Source: Zoogloeaceae bacterium
GTDB lineage: Bacteria > Pseudomonadota > Gammaproteobacteria > Burkholderiales > Rhodocyclaceae
DNA length: 64,000 nucleotides
Reading direction: 5' to 3'
NCBI GenBank assembly: GCA_024235655.1
Contig: JACKLY010000004.1
Span: 193,151 to 257,150, forward strand
Shown here: positions 54,289-61,974 of the stretch, piece by piece
How positions within the stretch are numbered: the first letter of the stretch is position 1
How the letters are laid out: the number at the start of each line of letters is the position of its first letter
Position numbers and translations under genes: made by a program
Notes under the pieces: model-generated
Told to the model about the DNA's origin: nothing
Database searches by the model: none
Seen by the model: the letters and a program-made list of their open reading frames with translations, nothing else

Positions 54289-55347
54289 CTAAGCGACTGC
54301 CCTTCGTCTGCTCTTGCGAGGTTTGTTAGATTCCCCTTTGGGGGCTACGGGTGTTTGCAATTCCTGCAGTTGGCGCTCAAGCTTGACAACGTTTTCCCGG
54401 CAAGCAGCCAGCTCGTGCTCTAGCAAACCTTTCCGGGCATCACTTTCCGCGACAGTTGTGCGCGAGAGTATCAGATCGTCCGTCTGCTGTTGGCATCGCG
54501 TCCGTAGTTCGAGAAGCATGCCCTCGGCCAAACCCCATTTTTGACGAGCTTCACTCAGTTCGGTTTGCAGCTTAGCTAACTCGGTACGATGTCGTTCTTC
54601 GGCGTCCTGATGGTATTGGCGGGATTGAGCTAAATCCTTTTGCAACTTGGCAGCAGAGGTTCGTTCCCGATCCACTTCCAGCAAGGCGCGTTTTTCAGCA
54701 TCCCTACACCTCTCTTCGGAACGTTCCAGCGCTTGGCGGTGTTTTTCTAGTTCGGTCGCGAAATCTCGGCGGGCCTCAGCTAAAGCGGCCTCGAGGACGG
54801 CCTGTTGGCGCCCAGCATTCTCCAACTGGGTTGAATAGGCAGCCTTGCCGGCCCGCTCTGCAGCAACATCACGTTCTAGCTGGAGTACTCGGTCCGCGGC
54901 GGCCTTGGCCGCTTGCTGGGCCAGGTCTCGCTCCAGCAGAGCAGCGGTCCGTTCTGTCTCGGCTGAAGCCCGGGCGGAATGCGCCTCCAACATCGCAGCG
55001 TGGACTTCGGTCCGGAAGATGTCGAGCCCTTCGTGTGCGGCCGACTTGGCTTGAGTCCACAGTTCTGCGACCAGCTCCCCTGCCGCAGACTTAAGTGCGT
55101 CTGGAAGATCGGGATGCTCGATCCGCACCCGGCTTTTTTCGCGTAGCTCCTCCCAGAATTTCGCTAAGGCTTCTGCCGGCGCTGACATGCTGCCCTTCCT
55201 GACGTACTGATACAGCTTGTTTGCCGTAGGCGTGATGCCGTAGCGAAAGAAAAAGATGGCGCATACCTCGCGGTACAACTCCTGTGTGTCGGAAATCCGG
55301 GCGCGGAGGACTTCAATATCAGCGTGGATTTGTGCTTCAGTAGGCAT
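54289..55347 (-). CDS. KfrA-like coiled-coil DNA-binding protein
   Basis: The 352-residue protein has an N-terminal helical DNA-binding region (about 1-85) of the KfrA_N type and a very long Ala/Glu/Arg-rich coiled coil (about 85-330), ending in a basic tail (KPRKSRRRAVA). KfrA proteins of plasmids bind operators near their own promoter and help partitioning. Two palindromes lie just upstream of this gene, which is divergent from a tyrosine recombinase gene. The start is the ATG of MPTEAQIHADIE; the open frame upstream contains the operator region. Confidence 0.7.
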   Translation of the reverse strand: MPTEAQIHADIEVLRARISDTQELYREVCAIFFFRYGITPTANKLYQYVRKGSMSAPAEALAKFWEELREKSRVRIEHPDLPDALKSAAGELVAELWTQAKSAAHEGLDIFRTEVHAAMLEAHSARASAETERTAALLERDLAQQAAKAAADRVLQLERDVAAERAGKAAYSTQLENAGRQQAVLEAALAEARRDFATELEKHRQALERSEERCRDAEKRALLEVDRERTSAAKLQKDLAQSRQYHQDAEERHRTELAKLQTELSEARQKWGLAEGMLLELRTRCQQQTDDLILSRTTVAESDARKGLLEHELAACRENVVKLERQLQELQTPVAPKGESNKPRKSRRRAVA

Positions 55348-55383
55348 CGCGCAACTCCGGCGAGTGGAATGCAAAGAATAATA

Positions 55384-55398
55384 CAACGTAAAACGTTG
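55384..55398. promoter_or_regulatory. Palindrome upstream of the KfrA-like gene
   Basis: CAACGTAAAACGTTG is a perfect 6-3-6 inverted repeat, 37 bp before the KfrA-like ATG. It is a candidate autoregulatory operator. Confidence 0.5.
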
Positions 55399-55414
55399 CA
55401 TATTGATAGAGTAC

Positions 55415-55446
55415 CTTACACGATTTGACATTACGACTATAATGTC
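55415..55446 (+). promoter_or_regulatory. Recombinase promoter with embedded inverted repeat
   Basis: CTTACA (55415-55420), a 17-bp spacer and TATAAT (55438-55443) form a promoter for the recombinase. GACATTA (55427-55433) and TAATGTC (55440-55446) form a palindrome covering the -10 box, so a bound repressor would block it. Confidence 0.6.
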
Positions 55447-55512
55447 GAAAGATTGCAGAGCAATGGCCTTGAGGAAATACTGAGACCCCATTCCACAAGT
55501 TCAGGCCCCAAA

Positions 55513-56307
55513 ATGACCGAATCCGCGCTCGCGCCGATCCCAGTTGAGCAGATCCTGTTGCCGGCTGACCTAGATGGCAGCCAAGGACGTAATCGCGCAG
55601 TTGGTCGAGTTGCCCAGATTGCGGCCTCCAATGATTTGCAGGCCATTCATGCCTGGCTGGCGCGCTTCATCGAGACTAAAACCACCTTCGACAACTATCG
55701 CAAGGAAGCCGAACGGCTTTTGCTCTGGTCGACGCTGCAGTTGGGCAAACCCCTCTCCTCCCTCACGCATGAGGATTTCTTGGCATACCAGCAGTTCCTG
55801 CTGGATCCCCAGCCGCGAGATAAATGGGTGGCTGGCGGTGGCCGCAAGCATCCGCGGGATGATCCACGTTGGCGGCCGTTCTATGGTCCGCTGTCGACTG
55901 CCAGTCAGCGTCAGGCCATGATCATCTTGAATGTGATGTTCTCCTGGCTAGTGGATGCGGGCTACCTGGCCGGTAATCCCTTGTCCTTGTCGCGGCAGCG
56001 GGCGCGCCGGGCCAAGCCTCGAATCACCCGCTATCTCGATCCAGACCTTTGGCAGGAATTGAAGGTTTTCATCGATAGCATGCCTCGAGAAACCGATCGT
56101 CAGCGGGCACACTATTTTCGCGTGCGATGGCTTTTCACCCTCCTCTACTTGGGTGGCCTACGGATCTCGGAAGTCGCTGAAAACACCATGGGCAGTTTCT
56201 TTTGCCGGCGCGACCGCGAGGGTGACGAGCGCTGGTGGCTGGAGGTCCTGGGCAAAGGCGACAAGGAACGTTTGGTGCCAGCGACCAGTGAACTGATGGT
56301 GGAGCTG
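55513..56307 (+). pseudogene. Tyrosine recombinase/integrase, 3'-truncated by an IS
   Basis: About 265 codons remain: a SAM-like N-terminal core-binding domain (FIETKTTFDNYRKEAERLLLW, DFLAYQQFLLDP) and the first part of the catalytic domain with the first Arg (GGLRISEV) and the beta-strand Lys (KGDKERLVPA). The HxxR box and the nucleophile Tyr are missing because an IS3 element begins at 56308, and the lost part does not reappear beyond it. It is divergent from the KfrA-like gene. The start could also be a TTG at 55453 close to the promoter. Confidence 0.85.
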
Positions 56308-56369
56308 TGGCCTGTCCCCGGTTTGAAAGACACTTTGATAAGGTGTGAAGATCAAACCGGAGGTAGTAG

Positions 56370-56663
56370 ATGGTTAAGCGAAGGCAGTTCAGCAGAGAGT
56401 TCAAGACAGAGGCAGTACGACTGGTCAGGGAGCGTGGCGTTTCAGTAGTTCAAGCGGCCCGAGATCTTGATTTGCACGAGAACGTATTGCGTAAATGGGT
56501 ACGAGCAGTCGCAGAAGATTCGCAGCAGGCATTTCCTGGGCATGGCCAGATGAAGCCTGAACAGGCTGAGATTACCCGCCTGAAGAAGGAAGTCGCCAAG
56601 CTCAAAATGGAGCGCGACATTCTAAAAAAAGCCGCAGCCTACTTCGCCAAGGAATCGATGTGA
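56370..56663 (+). CDS. IS3-family transposase OrfA
   Basis: The 97-residue protein has an N-terminal helix-turn-helix (REFKTEAVRLVRERGVSVVQAARDLDLHENVLRKW) and a C-terminal leucine-zipper region (ITRLKKEVAKLKMERDILKK). It recognises the IS ends. Its last codons ATG TGA overlap the GTG start of orfB, the region where an OrfAB fusion can be made by frameshifting. Confidence 0.93.
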   Translation: MVKRRQFSREFKTEAVRLVRERGVSVVQAARDLDLHENVLRKWVRAVAEDSQQAFPGHGQMKPEQAEITRLKKEVAKLKMERDILKKAAAYFAKESM

Positions 56664-57526
56664 AATTCGGGTTCGTGGTGAAACACCGAGGGATCTGGCC
56701 GGTGGCACTGACTTGCGACACGCTCGGTGTCTCGCGTAGCGGATTCTATGCTTGGCTGAGCAGAGTGCCGAGCCAACGCAGCCAGGCCAATGAATCACTT
56801 GGAAGGGCGATTCACGAAAGTTTCTTGCGCAGTGATCGTACCTATGGCGCACGCCGTGTCTGGCATGATCTGCTGTCAGCCGGTCAGCGTTGTGGTCTGC
56901 ATCGCGTTGAACGCCTGATGCGCCAGCAGGCATTACGTGCTCGACCTCGCCGACGCGGTTTGCCTGTTGATCGAGGTGAGCGGCCAACCATCGGGATTGC
57001 CGCCAATATTCTTGATCGCCAATTCGAAGCCCTGGCGCCTAACCAGAAGTGGGTCGCGGACTTCACCTACCTCTGGTCAGCAGAAGGGTGGCTCTATCTG
57101 GCAGTAGTGCTTGATTTGTATTCCCGCCGAATCATCGGCTGGTCGATGAAGGCCGAGATGAATGCGCAGCTGGTTACGGATGCGCTCATGATGGCTGTAT
57201 GGCGGCGCGGCAAGCCAGAAGCTGTCATGCATCACTCAGATAGAGGCAGCCAGTACACCAGCGAACAGTTTCAGCGCCTACTCAGCGAACTGGGTGTCAC
57301 ATGCTCAATGAGCCGCTCTGGCAACGTGTGGGATAACTCGGCAATGGAGAGTTTCTTCTCCTCACTGAAGACCGAACGTATCGCTCGGAAAACATTTCGC
57401 ACACGGGATGAAATTCGGGCCGAGGTATTCGACTACATTGAGCGCTTCTACAATCCTGTTCGCCGGCACTCTACATTGGGCTACGTCAGCCCAATTGACT
57501 TCGAGCAGCAGGCTCAATTAGCTTAA
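56660..57526 (+). CDS. IS3-family transposase OrfB (DDE)
   Basis: The 288-residue integrase-core transposase has the DDE triad in VADFTYLWS (Asp), MHHSDRGSQYTS (Asp) and WDNSAMESFFSSLK (Glu). It is preceded by a zinc/helical HTH_21-like region and followed by the usual YNPVRRHSTLGYVSP end. No internal stops, so the element is probably active. GTG start. Confidence 0.94.
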   Translation: MKFGFVVKHRGIWPVALTCDTLGVSRSGFYAWLSRVPSQRSQANESLGRAIHESFLRSDRTYGARRVWHDLLSAGQRCGLHRVERLMRQQALRARPRRRGLPVDRGERPTIGIAANILDRQFEALAPNQKWVADFTYLWSAEGWLYLAVVLDLYSRRIIGWSMKAEMNAQLVTDALMMAVWRRGKPEAVMHHSDRGSQYTSEQFQRLLSELGVTCSMSRSGNVWDNSAMESFFSSLKTERIARKTFRTRDEIRAEVFDYIERFYNPVRRHSTLGYVSPIDFEQQAQLA

Positions 57527-57556
57527 TGTCGTGTCCACTGAACCGGGGACAGGCCA

Positions 57557-57942
57557 GTAGTAGCTGTAGAAGGGCTAATTCCGCCACACACCATTGCTGT
57601 CACGACGCCATTTGTCACCGAGACAGTTCTAAGAGTTAGGCCTGAAATGGCAGCTCCGGGACCAGTAAGTAGGGATGCGCCCATTACCGATGCTATTGCA
57701 GCGGCATCTGTGCAGTAGGTAATGACCTTCGTGTATTTCCCGCAATATTTACCTTCTTCGGGTTTTCTCCATTCAGAAATCAGTTGCTCGCCTTCGCGAG
57801 CGAACACATTGACAGTTTGAGTTGCATAGACTTTGTTCCCGATAACCATGCAAGAACCTGGTTGATCACAGAAAAGCCCCAGACGGTCTGTGTTGCTTAG
57901 TGGACTCCCCCCGACATAGCCATAAATGTTCTGGCTAGGCGC
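57557..57942 (-). pseudogene. Orphan RHS C-terminal (tip) fragment truncated by IS
   Basis: On the minus strand this frame begins after a stop at 57943-57945 and reads through the end of an RHS core (NIYGYVGGSPLSNTDRLGL). A distinct tip of about 100 residues follows, starting FCDQPGSC and containing four more Cys and a glycine/alanine-rich segment. No start codon lies upstream of the core part. The IS at 56308-57556 removes its end. The displaced-tip layout is typical of RHS loci that have acquired a new tip upstream. Confidence 0.75.
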
Positions 57943-57956
57943 TCAACGAATTGACC

Positions 57957-58331
57957 TCATAGCCGATATCGCTGGCCACAGTGCAGGCAGGTAAACGATC
58001 TCAGCTGAATAACGTCCAGCACAGTAGTAGCCCAATGATCAAAGCCGTTTCGCTTTCTCGCAAGATTGCTAATTGGTTGTCGCTGAACAAAAATCGGCTC
58101 GCCGCATATTTCGCACTTTACCTTCTGTGGCAAGACCATACATGCTGCACCAACAGCAAAAAAAGCTAGAAAAATGCTAGCAATCACCCCGCCAGATACG
58201 TTCAGTGACAGCGGACCCGATAATAGAATGATTGCAAGTAACACCAGAATCAACACCCATTGAGACGCAATCAATAGCGACACAAGCATCGCCCACCGCC
58301 CCTGTCCAAATATCCGCACAGAATTGTTCAT
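57957..58331 (-). CDS. Small membrane zinc-ribbon protein, candidate RHS immunity protein
   Basis: The 124-residue protein has two transmembrane helices (about 14-36 and 46-66), then CEICGEP and a late CLHCGQ that together could bind one zinc ion. No family recognised. Its ATG overlaps the stop of the RHS gene (ATGA), the position where RHS immunity genes lie. A membrane location would suit a toxin acting on the membrane or periplasm. The role is inferred only from position. Confidence 0.6.
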   Translation of the reverse strand: MNNSVRIFGQGRWAMLVSLLIASQWVLILVLLAIILLSGPLSLNVSGGVIASIFLAFFAVGAACMVLPQKVKCEICGEPIFVQRQPISNLARKRNGFDHWATTVLDVIQLRSFTCLHCGQRYRL

Positions 58332-60493
58332 TGGCCGCTGCATGTACACTGATTGTTACGATTCACAGGGTAGAACTCTGACTTGTACCCTAACTGCGCG
58401 AAGCCACTTGTTCCTCCGCGAACAAAGGCACCAGCATAATTGACTGCTGTTTGATTTGCTGGACCCATCGTTTGATTTGCCATATACGTGAACGCTGACC
58501 GCGTTGGGCTAGTAGTGACATTAAAGAACAGCCGCGAAGATCCTGCTCCTACCCCACTAACGAGTGCAAGCGATGGGTCAATTTTTGCAATTGATTGATT
58601 AACGTTAAATGGGTCACATGGGTCGGTAAGATTTGCAGCAAATTGGCCAATCGTACTCGATGCGACACCTCCCGCAGCAGCCCCTAATGCGTACGACGAA
58701 AAGGGGTTCACAAGCCCGACCAATGCTCCTGCTGCGCCGCCTATTAGTGCTCCATTAACTCTACCCCCAGAAGAGATATAGCCGCTAACTGCGCCGGAAA
58801 CAAATCCGGTAAGCGCTCCAGCTGCATTCAACGCCCATAGACCTTCCGGATCGGTATAGCTAAGTGGATCTCCTCCGACATAGGCATAGGTATTAATCCC
58901 TCCCGCCAACCCAATCGGATCACTCTGCACATACCTGCCGGTGTTGGGGTCATAGTCCCTGAAGTAGTTGTAGTTCGTATTGGTTTCCTTATCCGCATAC
59001 TGTCCCGGGAACCTCAAATTCATCGTGAAGTCCTGCCCATCCCCATCCGGATCCTCCTCCGGCGGGTTGTTGCCGAAGGGTTCATTCAACGGCAGGTTGC
59101 GCCAAACGACCTTGTTCGTCTCATCGGTGACTGCTCTTGGCGTATCCAGATGGTCGGTATGCAGGTAATAGAGCTTCGGGCCGCTGGCGCTGATCTGCGT
59201 GAGCTGGATGGCATCGGCAATCACGTAGCCGTTGGCATCATCGGTCAGGGTAATGGTCGCCTGGCCGGGCGCCAGGTCAAACCGCCCCAGTAGCTGCCAT
59301 TGCCCTCCGTTCTGCTGCTGGTTGGCCAGGACGGTCGTTTCACCCGTCTGGTGGCGGATGGTATAGGGGGCGTTGCTGGCCCGGTTCGGATGCGCACTCC
59401 AGCGGGCGAATACGTCATACGTCCCGGCCTCGGTCAATACCGGCGTCCAGATCGCGCTGTTGGCCATGGGGGCGTCTTCAGGTACGGCCATCACGGCATC
59501 GGCGATCACATAGCCATTGGCTTGATCGGTGAGGCGAAGGTGGCGCTGGCCGGGCGTGAGCACAAAGGTGCCAAGCAGTTGCCACTGCCCTCCTCCCTGT
59601 TGCTGATTGACAGTCACTTCGGTATCGCCCCCTTGGTGACTCACCGTGTAACGGGCATTGCTGGCCCGGTTGGGGTGCGCACTCCAACGGGTATAAACAC
59701 GGTAGCTCTTGCTGACCGTCAGCGGCAGGGTCCAGCTGGCGGTATTGGGCGCTGCATCAACCGGTTCGGCCATCACGGCATCAGCAATGACATAGCCGTT
59801 GGCTGCGTCGGTCAGTGTGACCCGGCTGTCAGCCGCCAGGTCAAAGGTACCCAGGAGTTGCCATTGTCCGCCGTTCTGTTGCTGGTTGACATTGAGGGTG
59901 GTGACACCACCGGCATGCTGAACCTGATAGGCGGCGTTGCTGGCGCGGTTGGCGTGGGCGGTCCAGCGGGCATAGACCCGATACTGGCCGTTGCCGGCCA
60001 GTGGCCAGGTAAAGCGGTTCTCGCCAGTGCCGGCGGCGTGTGTCTGGTAGTTGCTACCGAGATAACCTGCAACCGCTGTCGATGTGGGCCAGGTGCCGAG
60101 TGGTGTGCCGCTGGCATTGTCGCTCACCAGGCTCCCGGGGCGGGGGCCATTGGCAATATGGGTCTGGTAGTTGGCGCCAAGATAGCCCGCCACGGCGGTC
60201 GATCGCGGCCAGTCGCCGGTGACACTGAAACCGGGGTCGCTGTTGTCCGTGGTCAGCGCTCCCGGTACCGGCCCATGGGCTGCATGGGTTTGGTAGTTGC
60301 TGCCCAGATAGCCGGCAACCGCCGTTGACAACGGCCAGTCACCGAGGGTGCTGAACTGGGCACTGCCATTGTCGATGATCAGATCGGCCGCATGGCTTGT
60401 GAAAGAGAAAAGCGCGAGGCTGGCGGCAAAGAGGCCGCGGGTCATGAAGCGCATGATATTTCCGTTCGTGGGATTCATCTCGGCGGTTCTCAT
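58328..60493 (-). CDS. RHS C-terminal chain: signal peptide, golvesin-like repeats, RHS core end, tip
   Basis: The 721-residue protein has a signal peptide (MRFMTRGLFAASLALFSFTS, cleavage near HAA), then three about 42-residue repeats each containing STAVAGYLG.NYQTH (residues about 38-161). Three golvesin-like segments follow (RASNA, QQ.GGQWQLLG, NGYVIADA; about 168-432). Next come the RHS core end (YYLHTDHLDTPRAV, FPGQYADKET, NYFRDYDPNTGRYVQSDPIG) and DPEGL. The variable tip is about 170 residues, Gly/Ala-rich then with late cysteines. Start at 60493 chosen from the ATGA overlap with the upstream chain; 60454 fits the signal peptide equally well. It normally would be fused to the upstream gene. 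Confidence 0.8.
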   Translation of the reverse strand: MRTAEMNPTNGNIMRFMTRGLFAASLALFSFTSHAADLIIDNGSAQFSTLGDWPLSTAVAGYLGSNYQTHAAHGPVPGALTTDNSDPGFSVTGDWPRSTAVAGYLGANYQTHIANGPRPGSLVSDNASGTPLGTWPTSTAVAGYLGSNYQTHAAGTGENRFTWPLAGNGQYRVYARWTAHANRASNAAYQVQHAGGVTTLNVNQQQNGGQWQLLGTFDLAADSRVTLTDAANGYVIADAVMAEPVDAAPNTASWTLPLTVSKSYRVYTRWSAHPNRASNARYTVSHQGGDTEVTVNQQQGGGQWQLLGTFVLTPGQRHLRLTDQANGYVIADAVMAVPEDAPMANSAIWTPVLTEAGTYDVFARWSAHPNRASNAPYTIRHQTGETTVLANQQQNGGQWQLLGRFDLAPGQATITLTDDANGYVIADAIQLTQISASGPKLYYLHTDHLDTPRAVTDETNKVVWRNLPLNEPFGNNPPEEDPDGDGQDFTMNLRFPGQYADKETNTNYNYFRDYDPNTGRYVQSDPIGLAGGINTYAYVGGDPLSYTDPEGLWALNAAGALTGFVSGAVSGYISSGGRVNGALIGGAAGALVGLVNPFSSYALGAAAGGVASSTIGQFAANLTDPCDPFNVNQSIAKIDPSLALVSGVGAGSSRLFFNVTTSPTRSAFTYMANQTMGPANQTAVNYAGAFVRGGTSGFAQLGYKSEFYPVNRNNQCTCSGQ
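59195..60382 (-). repeat. Nested tandem repeats coding golvesin-like units
   Basis: About 126-bp units coding STAVAGYLG.NYQTH occur three times (60011-60382). They are followed by three longer units coding the RASNA...NGYVIADA half (59195-59992). The pattern is N-N-N-C-C-C rather than repeated whole domains. Confidence 0.75.
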
Positions 60494-61974
60494 TGCATCA
60501 CCGCCAGCGGGGTGTCTTCGAGCCACAGGTATTCGCGGGTGATCTTGCCGGTGGCGTCCGCCTCGGCAATGAGGTGGCCGGCCTGGTCGTAGTGGTAAAT
60601 GGTGTCGGTGGGGGTCGCACCGGAGCTGGTCTTCCTCACCCGCTGGCCGAGCGCATTGATGCGGTAGTCGGTGGTGCCGGCGGCGGTGAGGGTCTGTACC
60701 AGGCGGCCACGGGCGTCGTAGGCGAAGGTGTTGGTGCCGTCGCCGGTGATGCTGCCGTTGGCGTCGTGACTGTAGGTTTTGGGTGGGGTGCTGGAAACGC
60801 TCTGCAGTTTGTTGCTGGCCGGGTCGGTCACGTAGTTGCGCGTGCTGCCGCCCAGGGTCTGGGTCGTGCGGTTGCCGGTGGCGTCGTAGTTGTAACCGTA
60901 GTTGGTGGCCGGCAGCTGGGCACTGGTCAGGCGGTCGAGCGGGTCGTAGGCGTAGAGGCCGCTGTTGACGGCATTGCTGCCGTCGACCTGGGCGCTGATG
61001 CGGCCGGCGGCATCGTAGCTGATCAGCCAGGGGGTAGCGCCGAGGCTGTAGCCGGTGGGGCGTCCGTCGAGGTCCTGGTTGCGGCTGTGCATCTGGCCGG
61101 CACCGTCTGTCCAGGTCTTGAGGCCACCGAAGGGGTGATAGCTGATGGCCGTGGCGAGGACCTTGGTCTGGCCGGCGTTGGGGCCGACGTCGGTGAGGGT
61201 GACCTGGTTGATCTGCCCTGCCCCGTTACGGCTGTAAGCGAGGCTGCGGCCACTGGGCAGGGTGATGCCGGCGAGCTTGCCACCGCTGTAGCTGTAGGCG
61301 GTGCTGTGGGTGACACTGCCCACCGTTCTCGTTTCACTGGTGATGCGGCCCTGGGCGTCGTAGGCGTATTGAATGCTGCCGGTGACCGTGCCGGTGCCGG
61401 CGGCGAGTTCTTCGACCTTGCCGAGGCGGCCAATGGTGTTGGCCGCGCCCTGGTCCCAGGTAAGGCGGATCTGGCTGCCGTCCTGATGGGTGATGAGCGT
61501 CGGGCGGTTGAGGGCGTCGTACTGGGTGCGGGTGGTCTGGCCCTTGGCGTCGGTACGGGTGAGTTCGTTGCCGGCGGCGTCGTAGGTGCTGGTACTGGTG
61601 CCGGTGTCGGGGCTTTGCAGTTGAGTGCGGTTGCCCAGGCCGTCCAGCGTATAGCGGGTGATCAGGCTTCTCGGGTCGGTGACTTGTGTCAGGCGGTCCT
61701 GGCCGTTGTAGGCGAAGCGGGTCTGGCCAAGACTGGGGTCGGTCTGGGTGATCAGGCGATTCAAGGCGTCGTAGTTGAGGACTGTCACCAGGTTGCCCTG
61801 CCCCAGCGTGCGGGTGATCTTGCTGCGGTTGCCGTTGGCGTCGTATTCGTAGTGGGTGACCGGGGATTGGGCATGGGCGGTAGCGGTCAGTAAGCTGAGG
61901 CCGAAGGCCAGGCCCAGCAGGTGGGTACGGTGGCGAGTCTTCAAGGGCATGGGCTCATGGTGCGGCTTATTCAT
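60490..61974 (-). CDS. RHS middle chain with its own signal peptide
   Basis: The 494 residues begin with a Sec signal peptide (basic KTRHR, hydrophobic LLGLAFGLSLLTA, cleavage after AHA). About 20 YD/RHS repeats follow directly (YDANGNR, YDALNRL, YSYSGGKL), ending EYLWLEDTPLAVMQ. This end is normally followed without a break by the YYLHTDHL core segment, which here is in the next gene. The ATG overlaps the stop of the N-terminal chain by 8 bp, and its stop overlaps the next ATG. This suggests a coupled operon of separately exported chains. Confidence 0.82.
   Translation of the reverse strand: MNKPHHEPMPLKTRHRTHLLGLAFGLSLLTATAHAQSPVTHYEYDANGNRSKITRTLGQGNLVTVLNYDALNRLITQTDPSLGQTRFAYNGQDRLTQVTDPRSLITRYTLDGLGNRTQLQSPDTGTSTSTYDAAGNELTRTDAKGQTTRTQYDALNRPTLITHQDGSQIRLTWDQGAANTIGRLGKVEELAAGTGTVTGSIQYAYDAQGRITSETRTVGSVTHSTAYSYSGGKLAGITLPSGRSLAYSRNGAGQINQVTLTDVGPNAGQTKVLATAISYHPFGGLKTWTDGAGQMHSRNQDLDGRPTGYSLGATPWLISYDAAGRISAQVDGSNAVNSGLYAYDPLDRLTSAQLPATNYGYNYDATGNRTTQTLGGSTRNYVTDPASNKLQSVSSTPPKTYSHDANGSITGDGTNTFAYDARGRLVQTLTAAGTTDYRINALGQRVRKTSSGATPTDTIYHYDQAGHLIAEADATGKITREYLWLEDTPLAVMQ

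Larger units (their letters stand above)
56308..57556 (+). mobile_element. Intact IS3-family insertion sequence
   Basis: This 1,249-bp element begins TGGCCTGTCCCCGGTT, repeated inverted at the right end (16 bp identical). It contains overlapping orfA and orfB without stops. The outer flanks do not form a target duplication: CTG at left and GTA at right. The left side is integrase, the right side RHS. Confidence 0.92.

Noticed and set aside
59300..60328. 342-codon plus-strand frame opposite the golvesin repeats
   Set aside because: Repetitive shadow; no start signal or domain.
60493..61893. 466-codon plus-strand frame through the RHS middle gene, Gly/Val/Ala-rich
   Set aside because: Reverse complement of YD repeats; regularity comes from the RHS repeats on the other strand.
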